Shown one piece after another: positions 1 to 6,678 of a DNA stretch of 7,503 nt; within the stretch, counting starts at the first letter, position 1; every line of letters begins with the position of its first letter. The position numbers and the translations under genes were made by a program. The notes beneath the pieces were generated by a model that worked only from the letters and a program-made list of their open reading frames with translations, was not told where the DNA came from and did no database searches. This DNA comes from Syntrophobacterales bacterium. Its GTDB lineage: Bacteria; Desulfobacterota; Desulfobaccia; Desulfobaccales; 0-14-0-80-60-11. The stretch lies in assembly GCA_020052215.1 (NCBI GenBank), contig JAGVPN010000512.1:1-7503 (forward strand), in the 5' to 3' direction.

Positions 1-41
1 CCATGGAGCACATCCCCGAAGGAACTGAGCTTGACGAGTAA
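1..41 (+). CDS. possible 3' end of an upstream gene (partial)
   Basis: From base 3 there is an open frame of twelve codons (MEHIPEGTELDE) ending in TAA at 39-41. The acidic, hydrophilic end is compatible with the C-terminus of a longer protein that begins outside the window, and the ATG at 3-5 need not be a start. If real, the gene is convergent with gmhB, and the repeat-rich gap 42-264 lies between the two 3' ends. So little is visible that no family can be named, and a chance open frame is possible. Confidence 0.3.
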   Translation, partial: MEHIPEGTELDE

Positions 42-103
42 AATTCTGGGGTGACTGGGGAGATGATGGGGGGACATGCGTTATAGTCCCTGAGAATTAT
101 TCT

Positions 104-132
104 GGAGGGGCAGTGCGCTCATCGCCCCTACA
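104..132. repeat. imperfect palindromic GC-rich repeat, REP-like
   Basis: The arms AGGGGC (106-111) and GCCCCT (124-129) face each other across a 12-base centre. The right end CGCCCCTACA (123-132) is identical to the right end of the larger palindrome at 236-245. Both lie in the gap between convergent 3' ends, a usual place for REP-type elements. The copy looks decayed compared with its neighbour. Confidence 0.5.
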
Positions 133-214
133 AGATTTCCGTTCCGGTAAAAAAATGCGTCATCTGAATGAAATATCACGAGAACCTTAACCGAATTACA
201 CTTGCCACGGCTTG

Positions 215-245
215 TGTAGGGGCGGGTTTAAAACCCGCCCCTACA
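215..245. repeat. near-perfect 31-base palindrome, REP-like element
   Basis: Two 15-base arms, TGTAGGGGCGGGTTT (215-229) and AAACCCGCCCCTACA (231-245), are perfect inverted complements around a single A at 230. The element starts 20 bases after the gmhB stop codon. In RNA it would form a strong hairpin and could protect or end the gmhB message. There is no T-run after the stem on either strand, so a classical intrinsic terminator is unlikely. Palindromes of this GTAGGGGCGGGTTT type are, from memory, dispersed in many deltaproteobacterial and other environmental genomes. Confidence 0.75.
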
Positions 246-264
246 TCCGGCAAAGAGAAAAGGC

Positions 265-825
265 CTACTTTTCGCCTAAATCCCGCAAAATCCACTCCAC
301 CGCTTCCCCAAGATCGGGCGCCACCTGGACCGGCGGCACCGGCCAGGTATGGCGGAGATATTCATACTCGCCCAGCCCATAGCCGGTAAGCACCAGGATG
401 CCTTTGGCCCCGGCGTTGGCCGCGGTCTCTATATCCTTATAGCGGTCGCCCACGACATAGGAGCGGGCCAGGTCCAGGTCCAGGTCCCGGGCCGCCTGCT
501 CCAACAGCGTGGGCGAAGGTTTGCGGCAGGCGCAGCCGTCCGCCGGGCCGTGGAGACAGGCGTAAATGCCGTCCAGATGCGCGCCCTCGGCCGCCAGAAG
601 CTGCTTCAGGTGGGCGTGAATCTCTTCTACCAGGGAGGCGGGGAAATAGCCCCGGGCCGCCCCGGATTGATTGGTGACTACCACCACCTTGATTCCGGCC
701 TCATTGAGGCGGCGGATGGCGGCCACCGCCTGGGGCAGCAGCCGGAAACGGCTCAGGTGATTGATGTAGCCCATCTCTTCGTTGAGGGTGCCGTCCCGGT
801 CCAGGAACACTGCGGGTTGACTCAT
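265..825 (-). CDS. gmhB: D-glycero-beta-D-manno-heptose 1,7-bisphosphate 7-phosphatase
   Basis: This 186-residue cytoplasmic HAD-family phosphatase removes the 7-phosphate of heptose 1,7-bisphosphate on the way to ADP-heptose, the sugar donor for the LPS inner core. HAD motif I is DRDGTLN with D9 and D11, motif II is TNQSG at 51-55, the lysine of motif III is K102 in RKPSP, and motif IV is GDRYKD with D127 and D131. The zinc site typical of GmhB is present as C90-x-H92 and C98-x-C100, which separates it from histidinol phosphatases without the cluster. Length is normal for the family. The start is supported by GGAGG four bases upstream (GGAGGGCTC-ATG) and by the ATGA overlap with the waaF stop, which implies translational coupling. 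The neighbouring heptosyltransferase gene uses the product of this pathway. Confidence 0.95.
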   Translation of the reverse strand: MSQPAVFLDRDGTLNEEMGYINHLSRFRLLPQAVAAIRRLNEAGIKVVVVTNQSGAARGYFPASLVEEIHAHLKQLLAAEGAHLDGIYACLHGPADGCACRKPSPTLLEQAARDLDLDLARSYVVGDRYKDIETAANAGAKGILVLTGYGLGEYEYLRHTWPVPPVQVAPDLGEAVEWILRDLGEK

Positions 826-1964
826 GAGCCCTCCTTAAGCCAGGCACGGGCGGCCGCAGTGACTTCGTCCACGCTGATGGCAGTTAAGCAGGCATAGCCG
901 GTCTCGCAGGTGCGCTTGAAGCAGGGACTGCACGGCAGGGGGTGGCGAATCACCGTGGCCCGGGAGGTGAAGGGGCCGGTGGCCGCCGGGTCGGTGGAGC
1001 CGAACAGGGCCACCAGCGGCACCGAGAGCGCGGCGGCGGCGTGCATCAACCCCGAGTCGTTGGTGACCAAAAGCTTGAGTTGGGACAATATCCCCAGGGC
1101 CTGCCGGAGGCTGGTCCGCCCCACCAGATCCACCACCGGTGCCTGAAGTTGCTGCTTGACCAGATCCGCCACCGGCCGCTCTTCGTCGGCTCCCAGCAGC
1201 ACCAGGCGGGCCCCGAACTCCCGGTGCAGTTCCCGGCCCAGGGCGGCGAAGCGAGAAGGCTCCCAGCGTTTGGCCAGGCCGTAAGCCGCGCCGGGGCTCA
1301 GGCCCACCCAGGGGCCCTGGCCGGGAAGATCGGCCTCGGACAGGAGATGCGCGCCCATGGCCTCTTCCTCGGGTTCCAGGTAGAGGGTGGGGGGCGTAAA
1401 GGTGGCCACTCCCCCCAGGGCCTTGAGTAAGCCCAGAAGATAAAAGACGGTGTGCAAACCGGCCAACTCCTGGCGGTTGGATACGGCCTCCTTGAGGAAG
1501 AGGCGGCGGGCGTCGGTGTTATACCCCACCCGGGAGGGTACCCCCACCAGCCACAATCCCAGGGCGGATTCCATGGAGTTGGGCAAGGCCAGGGCCACGT
1601 CGAAGCGCCCCCGGATCTCCCACAGGACCTGCCACTTGCCCCGGTCCGAGGGGTAGCGGATGATCTCCGTCACTCCGGGCTGGCCGGCAAACAGCGGGGC
1701 CACCCGGGGCGCCGCCAGCACCGTGATCCCGGCCAGGGGAAAGAGCCGCTTGAGCCCCGCCAGCACCGGCAGGCTCATGACCGCATCCCCAACCCAGTTG
1801 GCCGCTCGCACCAGGACCCGCCGCACCACTTCGGGGTCCCGGGTAAACCGGCGGGATACCTGGAGCTGCTGGAACCGCTGCCGGACCTCGGGAGGCAGGG
1901 GCAGGTCTGTTGGCCGGCGGCGGTTCTCTTTAGGGGCGTCAGTCATACATGCGGCGCGATCCAT
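822..1964 (-). CDS. waaF: LPS heptosyltransferase II (glycosyltransferase family 9)
   Basis: This 380-residue enzyme transfers L-glycero-D-manno-heptose from ADP-heptose to the first core heptose on the cytoplasmic face of the inner membrane. The N-terminal domain begins with RRVLVRAANWVGDAVMSLPVL at about 48-68. The donor-binding half shows LSPGAAYGLAKRW (222-234, K232), LVLLGA (254-259) and the family signature NDSGLMHAAAAL (302-313) followed by LFGSTDP. The cysteine-rich tail with C345, C348, C353 and C359 is typical of WaaF, so WaaF is preferred over WaaC or a generic family 9 enzyme. About 46 residues precede the conserved first strand, which is unusual. The ATG at 1964 has AAGGAG only about 15 bases upstream, too far to be convincing, and a second ATG at 1946 lacks a Shine-Dalgarno, so the true start is uncertain. 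The stop overlaps gmhB by four bases. Confidence 0.92.
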   Translation of the reverse strand: MDRAACMTDAPKENRRRPTDLPLPPEVRQRFQQLQVSRRFTRDPEVVRRVLVRAANWVGDAVMSLPVLAGLKRLFPLAGITVLAAPRVAPLFAGQPGVTEIIRYPSDRGKWQVLWEIRGRFDVALALPNSMESALGLWLVGVPSRVGYNTDARRLFLKEAVSNRQELAGLHTVFYLLGLLKALGGVATFTPPTLYLEPEEEAMGAHLLSEADLPGQGPWVGLSPGAAYGLAKRWEPSRFAALGRELHREFGARLVLLGADEERPVADLVKQQLQAPVVDLVGRTSLRQALGILSQLKLLVTNDSGLMHAAAALSVPLVALFGSTDPAATGPFTSRATVIRHPLPCSPCFKRTCETGYACLTAISVDEVTAAARAWLKEGS

Positions 1965-2038
1965 TGGGAGCCGCGCCCTCTCCTTAATGGCGGCAAGCTA
2001 AACGGGAATGGCAGATATTTGCCACCCGCCAGCGATGA

Positions 2039-2111
2039 AAATCCCCCCTGCCCCCCTCTTCAAAGGGGGGTTTAAAGTCCCCCTTTAGCAAAGGGGGATT
2101 TAGGGGGATTT
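2039..2111. repeat. compound inverted repeat of C5-6/G5-6 blocks, MITE/REP-like
   Basis: Outer arms AAATCCCCC (2039-2047) and GGGGGATTT (2103-2111) enclose two inner hairpins. One is CCCCCC (2051-2056) with GGGGGG (2065-2070). The other is the perfect CCCCCTTT (2079-2086) / AAAGGGGG (2090-2097) with loop AGC. The whole unit resembles, from memory, the dispersed 'AATCCCCC ... CTTTGCTAAAGGGGG' element frequent in environmental and deltaproteobacterial genomes. No transposase gene is nearby, so any mobility would depend on enzymes elsewhere. It lies in the transcribed leader of waaF and could act as an RNA structure. Confidence 0.75.
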
Positions 2112-2334
2112 GAGTTTTCACGGTAAAGCTGCTGAGGTATTGTAAAACATTTTCGTCAGACACGGTAGAGGGAGCTTCAGGGGAGTGGCCCAAAGGCGCA
2201 AAGGGGCGGCGGCGGTTAATGCCACGCCCCCAGCAAGCAAGTGGCGCAGGCTCACGGCCCATGCCCCCGAGGAGGTTACAACGAAGGATGAAAATGTGGA
2301 ACAGACGCATTCTGCCATTTTCAAAAGGAATTAT

Positions 2335-2356
2335 GGCGGGCAGTGCCCGCCCTACA
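2335..2356. repeat. short palindrome GGCGGGCA-g-TGCCCGCC with CTACA tail
   Basis: Eight-base perfect arms (2335-2342 and 2344-2351) flank a single G. The right end CGCCCTACA (2348-2356) differs by one C from the CGCCCCTACA ends of the palindromes at 123-132 and 236-245, so the three probably belong to one repeat type. It lies about 80 bases past the lpxK stop and could form a hairpin at the 3' end of that gene's message. No T-run follows it on the minus strand. Confidence 0.6.
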
Positions 2357-2433
2357 GGTTGGCTTTTTAGGTTTTTTACCGAAAACCGAGAACCGAAAAC
2401 GGCATCGGGCGGCGGCCTGGCGGAGGTGCGGCC

Positions 2434-3534
2434 TTATCTCTGCAAGCTCCGGTCCAGGAGTTTTAGGACCCGCTCGGGTTCTCCCAGCCGGGCTTCCACT
2501 TCCAGGACCCACAGGAGGACTTCGCGGTCCCAGCGCTCTCCCAGCCGGGCCCAATCCTTGCCGGTGGTGACCAGGGCCCCGGCCCCCATCTCCAGGGCCG
2601 CTGCCGTCAGGCGGTCCAATTCCTCCTGGGTGTAGGCATGATGGTCGGGAAAGATTCGGAAGCCCTTCAGGTCCACCCCCAGTTCCTGCAAGGTGGCGGC
2701 AAAGACTTCCGGGCGGGCCAGGCCGGCAAAGGCTGTTAAGGCCCGGTGGCGTAGGGCCGTTGGCGCCTGGGCCTGCCCGCCGGGATAGGCTGTGACGGAC
2801 ACCGGAATGATGCTCGCGGTCAACACCGGTTTGTCCGGGAAGGCCCGGTGGATAGCCGCGAGCTGCGCCTGGTGGCGCTCCGGGTCAAACCGGGTCAGGA
2901 TGAGGCTGTGGGCCGCGGCCAGGGCCGCGAGAGGTTCTCGTAAGGGTCCCCGGGGCAAGAGCCGCTGGTTGCCGAAGGGCGAGGCAGCATCCAGCAGCAC
3001 CAGGTCCAGGTCCCGGTGTAGTTGAAAATGCTGGAAGCCGTCGTCCAGCAGAAAGAGGTCCGGTTTGACCTCCCCCCAGGCGGCCATCCCCGCAGCATAA
3101 CGGCAGGCCCCGGTATAGACCGCCACCCCGGGCAGGGTCCGGGCCAGCCAGTAAGGCTCTTCTCCCACCTCCGGGGGTTTTTTATACGTTTGCCGGCCGT
3201 CGGAGATGCAGGTGACGCCGCGGCTCTGCCCCCCGTAGCCCCGGCTGAGGATGGCCACCCGCTTACCCCGGTCTTGTAACAGCCGGGCCAGGCAGGCCAC
3301 CACCGGGGTCTTGCCGGCGCCGCCCACCGTCAGGTTGCCCACGCTCACCACCGGGGCCGGCAGTTTTCTCAATCGGAGCCAACCCCGAGCGTACAGGGTG
3401 CGCCTCAACCCGGCCCCCAGGCCGTAGAGCCGGGAGGCCACCGCGGCGCCGGCGCGGACCACGGGGCCGGGAGGATCGCCGGCGCCCTTGTCCCCCTGAA
3501 GCCGTCGGAACAGGTTATGCCAGTAAGGCCGCAT
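2434..3534 (-). CDS. lpxK: tetraacyldisaccharide 4'-kinase
   Basis: This 366-residue inner-membrane-associated P-loop kinase uses ATP to phosphorylate the 4' position of lipid A disaccharide-1-phosphate, giving lipid IVA. The sequence shows the LpxK Walker A GNLTVGGAGKTP (66-77, K75 and T76), SRGYGG (97-102), DDGFQH (164-169), RGPLREP (195-201), AFAGLARPEVF (268-278), FPDHHAYT (295-302) and TTGKDWARL (323-331). Length is slightly above the usual 320-350. A basic, partly hydrophobic N-terminus (about 24-58) precedes the P-loop and fits membrane attachment. The ATG at 3534 has no Shine-Dalgarno, and the sequence just upstream is AT-rich and seems to belong to the inserted segment, so the original leader may have been lost. 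Translation could depend on read-through from upstream or on an unrecognised site. Confidence 0.95.
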   Translation of the reverse strand: MRPYWHNLFRRLQGDKGAGDPPGPVVRAGAAVASRLYGLGAGLRRTLYARGWLRLRKLPAPVVSVGNLTVGGAGKTPVVACLARLLQDRGKRVAILSRGYGGQSRGVTCISDGRQTYKKPPEVGEEPYWLARTLPGVAVYTGACRYAAGMAAWGEVKPDLFLLDDGFQHFQLHRDLDLVLLDAASPFGNQRLLPRGPLREPLAALAAAHSLILTRFDPERHQAQLAAIHRAFPDKPVLTASIIPVSVTAYPGGQAQAPTALRHRALTAFAGLARPEVFAATLQELGVDLKGFRIFPDHHAYTQEELDRLTAAALEMGAGALVTTGKDWARLGERWDREVLLWVLEVEARLGEPERVLKLLDRSLQR

Positions 3535-3621
3535 GGTTTATTTTATAGATGGTTTCAGCGCCTTACGCTCCTAATAGCAGATAAGGAACTGCTTGTAATT
3601 TTCCACACAGAGGTTAATAGA
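3535..3621. other. gap between AAA+ gene and lpxK; probable distal edge of the AT-rich insert
   Basis: Composition changes from GC-rich lpxK to AT-rich DNA within this stretch. On the minus strand TATAAA (3550-3545) sits 10 bases before the lpxK ATG, but no matching -35 is found at the right spacing. Weak 4-5 bp inverted repeats (AGCAG/CTGCT, AGCG/CGCT) occur without a T-run, so no terminator is called. No direct repeat matching the other edge near 4797 was seen by eye. Confidence 0.35.
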
Positions 3622-4110
3622 TCAAATATAATCTTCCTCAAATGATTTAAAACGGACTAAACAATCGCATTCTGCAAATTCCAACCAATTATCAACAATA
3701 GTCTGGGGGTCATCTGAAGCAATAAGATGATATGCAAGGCTACTTTTTTTAAGCTCAACAAGCGAATTTAATGGCAATTTTAAATCATTATTTAATATAC
3801 TTTCTGAATCATCAATTTTATACGGTATTAGATCAACTAATGATGCAATACTACGAATACCATATCTAAATTCAGTGATTGCTATGAATCTTAGAAGTCG
3901 CCATGGTACGAGTTGCAGATAAGAGCCAAATCTCTTTTGCAGAAGCGATATCGCTATACAAATTTTGTCCACTCTGCGATTACGGTCTTTTGTATCTAAA
4001 TCTAAATCAGGAATCTCGATAATTCCGCCATTTATTCGTGAAAGTAAATCAAATAATTTATTCTTGTTATCTTTTTGAGGTTCCTGTTCATTGCCATAAT
4101 TTCTTTGCAT
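3622..4110 (-). CDS. C-terminal part of a frame-broken AAA+ ATPase
   Basis: This 162-codon open frame begins at an ATG overlapping the end of the preceding frame by 23 bases. It continues the same AAA+ protein in another frame. DLLSRINGGIIEIPDLDL (about 22-39) looks like the segment carrying a sensor/arginine-finger-type arginine in AAA+ proteins, and the DRNRRVDKICIAISLL helix and PWRLLRFIA...FRYGIRSI match the helical lid. Its own ATG has AAAGGA immediately adjacent with no spacing, so independent initiation is unlikely. Removing one A from the nine-A run at 4131-4139 joins the frames (K-K-I-I-H-T-A-K-G-M) into one protein of about 364 residues. Composition is strongly AT-rich like the first half. 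The product is either made by frameshift or slippage, or the gene is broken. Confidence 0.7.
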   Translation of the reverse strand: MQRNYGNEQEPQKDNKNKLFDLLSRINGGIIEIPDLDLDTKDRNRRVDKICIAISLLQKRFGSYLQLVPWRLLRFIAITEFRYGIRSIASLVDLIPYKIDDSESILNNDLKLPLNSLVELKKSSLAYHLIASDDPQTIVDNWLEFAECDCLVRFKSFEEDYI

Positions 4111-4717
4111 TCCTTTGGCTGTATGAATAATTTTTTTTTATTTCTAGATCACTTCCAGCTAAAATAATCACAACTTTTCCTAATTTTAAATCTCTATGTC
4201 CTACATGAAGCTCTCCATCCCATAATAAAGGAAGTAATAATGAAAAATTAGAAGGATTGCTGTCAAATTCATCTAAGAAAAGGATAGGCAATAAATCAAT
4301 AACTTTCATATTTCTAACGGCATCTAGTGGTTGTACCAAATCGTCAATATTTGATAGGTTACTCATGTTGAAACTTACGGCTCCGACTCGCGTAGAACTG
4401 ATCTTTTTAGCTAATTGATTAACAAAGTACGATTTACCTGACCCTGCCTGCGCTACCATTATAAGGTTTAAAGGCCTCCTCCGTGATGGGTCATTCGCAT
4501 ACTCAATTATAGTTGATCGTATCTTATGAATGTCTTGTATGTGTGGCCAGTCAAGAGTGACATAATCTCCCAACATAACTGTGCTTTTTCTATAATCGTC
4601 TTCAATATCTATTTCAGCATTCTTATTTAATGTATCAGTAAGGATTGCATTAATTATTTCATCTCTGCTTTTATCCCAATAATCCTTTCGGCGAAGAGGC
4701 CTACGTGATAATTTCAT
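4088..4717 (-). CDS. AAA+ ATPase, N-terminal part carrying the nucleotide-binding core
   Basis: This 209-codon frame encodes a P-loop ATPase of unknown job. Walker A is AQAGSGKS (89-96, K95), Walker B is ILFLDEFD (145-152, D149 and E150), and VVIILAGSD (182-190) matches the sensor 1 strand. About 80 residues precede the core. After residue 194 the frame runs into about 15 unrelated codons and stops, while the rest of the AAA+ lid is in the neighbouring frame (4110-3622). The start is well supported by AGGAGG six bases before the ATG (4724-4729). The gene follows msbA by 41 bases on the same strand. Its AT-rich codon use contrasts sharply with both neighbours and suggests transfer. Cellular role and partners cannot be inferred. 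The FLDEFD/AGSD pattern loosely recalls standalone AAA+ ATPases of defence or signalling islands, which is only an impression. Confidence 0.8.
   Translation of the reverse strand: MKLSRRPLRRKDYWDKSRDEIINAILTDTLNKNAEIDIEDDYRKSTVMLGDYVTLDWPHIQDIHKIRSTIIEYANDPSRRRPLNLIMVAQAGSGKSYFVNQLAKKISSTRVGAVSFNMSNLSNIDDLVQPLDAVRNMKVIDLLPILFLDEFDSNPSNFSLLLPLLWDGELHVGHRDLKLGKVVIILAGSDLEIKKNYSYSQRNAKKLWQ
4131..4139 (-). other. A9 run at the frame break (possible slippage site)
   Basis: On the coding strand the run of nine A is read ATA-AAA-AAA-AAT in the upstream frame. The downstream half of the AAA+ gene needs one A fewer (or two more). Nine-A runs are known to support transcriptional slippage in bacteria, but they are also frequent sites of indel mutation and sequencing error. 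No other break in either half is visible. Confidence 0.6.
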
Positions 4718-4723
4718 TTTTAA

Positions 4724-4729
4724 CCTCCT
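4724..4729 (-). promoter_or_regulatory. Shine-Dalgarno AGGAGG of the AAA+ gene
   Basis: AGGAGG lies six bases before the ATG at 4717, in AT-rich surroundings. It is the strongest ribosome binding site among the AT-rich genes here and fixes the start of the AAA+ frame. By contrast no such site precedes the second half at 4110. Confidence 0.75.
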
Positions 4730-4758
4730 AATATTTATTTAAATAAAATTAATTATTA

Positions 4759-6537
4759 CTATGTAATAGCTTTGTCAGAAACTAAATTAATTTCTTCTTC
4801 CCGGGCGAACTGCATCTCGTAAAGGCGGCGGTAGAGGCCGTCCGCGGCCAGGAGTTCGGCGTGGCTGCCGATTTCGGCGATGCGGCCGTCTTCCATGGCG
4901 ATGATGCGGTCGGCGTTTCTCACCGTGGAGAGGCGGTGGGCGATGACCAGGGTGGTGCGCCCGATGATGAGCCGGTCCAGGGCCTGCTGCACCTCCCGCT
5001 CGGATTCGGAGTCCAGAGATGAGGTGGCTTCGTCCAGGATGAGGATGGGCGGGTCTTTTAACAGGGCCCGGGCGATGGCCAGGCGCTGGCGCTCGCCGCC
5101 CGAGAGGCGCACCCCCTGTTCGCCGATGAGGGTGTTCAGACCCTGGGGCATGGCCATGACAAAGTCGTAAGCGTGGGCGTCCTTAAGGGCATTGACGATT
5201 TCGGCCTCAGTGGCGGTGAGGTTGCCGTAGGCGACGTTGTGGCGCACGGTGTCGTTGAACAGGATGGTCTGCTGGGTGACCACGCCGATCTGGCCCCTAA
5301 GGGAGCCCAGGGTGACGTCCCGGATATCGTGGCTGTCGATCAAGATGGCGCCGCCGGTGGCGTCGTAGAAGCGGGGCAGGAGATTAAGCAGGGTGGATTT
5401 GCCGGCCCCGGAGGGGCCCACCAAGGCCACCACTTCACCCCGGCGCACGGTGAAATCGATGTTGTGGAGGACGTTGGCCCGGCCGTTGTAGGCGAAGCTG
5501 ACCCCCGCATAACCGATTTCTTGGGCCAGGGGAGTTAGGGGCGCGGCCTCGGGGGCGTCGGCGATCTCCGGCTTCCGGTCCATGAGGCCGAAAACCCGCA
5601 CCGCCGCGGCCAGGCCTTCCTGGAAGACATTCTGTACCGAACTCAGGCTTTTGACGGGCTGGTAGAGCATGAGGAGGGCGGCCAGAAAGGAGAAAAAGGT
5701 GCCGGGGGTAGAGGCGCCCCGGATGACCGCGTAACCGCCGTAGAAGATGATGCCGGCCATCCCCAGGGAACCCAGGACCTCCATGATGGGAGGGGACAGC
5801 TCCCGGGTGGCGTTCAGTTTCATGCGGATGCGGAAATAATCCCAGTTGGCCCGGGAGAAGCGCTCCTCCTCGTAATCTTCCCGGGCGAAGGCCTTGACGA
5901 TGCGCTGGCCGATGAGGGACTCCTGGAGGACGGTATAGAGATAAGCGTTGGCCACCTGGGTCGCCTGGGAGATGCGGCGTATGCGTTTGCCCAGGTGGAC
6001 GATGATCAGGATCGCCAGGGGGAAGACCACCATGGCCATGAGGGCCAGACGCCACTCCCGGTAAAAGATCACCGCGGTGAGGCCGATGACGGTGAAGGTG
6101 TCTTTGAAAAAGCTGGTCACCACCCGGGTCACCGCGTCCTGGAGCAGGTTAACGTCGTAGGTCAGGCGGCTCATGAGCATCCCGGTGGCCTCGCCGTCGA
6201 AGAAGGACAGGGGCTGGCGCTGGAGGGAGGCAAAAAGTTCATCCCTCAGGCGGGTGACGGTAGCGTTGCCGATGTAGCTCATCTGGAAGTTGTGGGTGTA
6301 GGAGAAAACCCCCTTGAGGAGGTAGAGGATCACTATCAGGGGCGGCAGCAGATAGAGCATGTTTTCCCGTTTGGCGAAAAAGACGTCGTCCAGGACGGGC
6401 TTGACCATGTAGGCCAACAGGGCGGTGAGCGCCGAGACCCCCAGCATGGCGGCGATGGCCGCGGTCATGCGCCATTTGTGGGGCTTGAGGTAGGCGAGCA
6501 GCCGGAAGTAAAGGCGCAAGTCAGCTAGGTTCATCAT
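4759..6537 (-). CDS. msbA: lipid A export ABC transporter, permease-ATPase (MsbA family)
   Basis: This half-transporter (592 residues from the ATG at 6537) forms a homodimer in the inner membrane and flips lipid A-core using ATP. An N-terminal six-helix exporter domain spans about 20-300, with the coupling-loop region GQRIVKAFARE near 210-220. The ATPase domain has Walker A GPSGAGKST (374-382), Q-loop TQQ (421-423), signature LSGGERQ (478-484), Walker B ILILDEATS (498-506) and the H-loop histidine at 534. MsbA is chosen over other family B exporters because lpxK and core genes follow. The frame is open further up to a TTG at 6600, but neither start has a Shine-Dalgarno. The tandem ATGs at 6537/6534 fit the family N-terminus (MMNLADLRLYFRLLAYLKPHKW-like), so 6537 is preferred. 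The last dozen codons (EINLVSDKAIT) are AT-rich and probably belong to the inserted segment, replacing the native tail. Confidence 0.92.
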   Translation of the reverse strand: MMNLADLRLYFRLLAYLKPHKWRMTAAIAAMLGVSALTALLAYMVKPVLDDVFFAKRENMLYLLPPLIVILYLLKGVFSYTHNFQMSYIGNATVTRLRDELFASLQRQPLSFFDGEATGMLMSRLTYDVNLLQDAVTRVVTSFFKDTFTVIGLTAVIFYREWRLALMAMVVFPLAILIIVHLGKRIRRISQATQVANAYLYTVLQESLIGQRIVKAFAREDYEEERFSRANWDYFRIRMKLNATRELSPPIMEVLGSLGMAGIIFYGGYAVIRGASTPGTFFSFLAALLMLYQPVKSLSSVQNVFQEGLAAAVRVFGLMDRKPEIADAPEAAPLTPLAQEIGYAGVSFAYNGRANVLHNIDFTVRRGEVVALVGPSGAGKSTLLNLLPRFYDATGGAILIDSHDIRDVTLGSLRGQIGVVTQQTILFNDTVRHNVAYGNLTATEAEIVNALKDAHAYDFVMAMPQGLNTLIGEQGVRLSGGERQRLAIARALLKDPPILILDEATSSLDSESEREVQQALDRLIIGRTTLVIAHRLSTVRNADRIIAMEDGRIAEIGSHAELLAADGLYRRLYEMQFAREEEINLVSDKAIT

Positions 6538-6570
6538 AGGGCTTGTGGGGTTAAAGGTTTCATTTCCCCA

Positions 6571-6600
6571 TATATACTTTATCGAAGGGAAATTATCCAA
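6571..6600 (-). promoter_or_regulatory. weak candidate promoter for msbA
   Basis: On the minus strand TTGGAT (6600-6595) and TATATA (6576-6571) are separated by 18 bases, about 34 bases before the preferred msbA ATG. The -35 match is poor (three of six). If msbA is instead translated from the TTG at 6600, this cannot be its only promoter. Confidence 0.25.
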
Positions 6601-6678
6601 TAAAATCCGGGGAGTGGGGGGTTATGGATCGATACTATCTCGCTGGAATTTCCCTAAACCGCGCTTGCCGGAGGGCCT

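Larger units (their letters stand above)
1965..2433. other. long non-coding gap between lpxK and waaF, with repeats
   Basis: This 469-base stretch separates two genes of the same pathway on the same strand. It holds a compound inverted repeat (2039-2111) and a small palindrome (2335-2351), annotated separately. The short open frames on both strands between 2118 and 2330 lack recognisable motifs, and their composition looks like chance frames in GC-rich DNA. I see no strong promoter for waaF and no RNA gene. A decayed gene around 2150-2330 cannot be excluded. Confidence 0.6.

Noticed and set aside
2039..2111. CRISPR array or rho-independent terminator
   Set aside because: The repeats are inverted rather than direct with spacers, and no T-run follows the hairpins on the minus strand.
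2118..2324. Short minus- and plus-strand frames in the lpxK-waaF gap
   Set aside because: They have no recognisable domains, overlap repeats and have low-complexity products. No consistent start with a ribosome binding site was seen.
4088..4090. TGA ending the first half of the AAA+ gene as a second Sec codon
   Set aside because: The downstream half is in a different frame, so reading through this TGA would not join the domains.
5435..6055. A 206-codon minus-strand frame within msbA
   Set aside because: Its His/Pro/Gly/Arg-rich product is typical of an alternative frame in a GC-rich gene, and the msbA frame explains the region fully.
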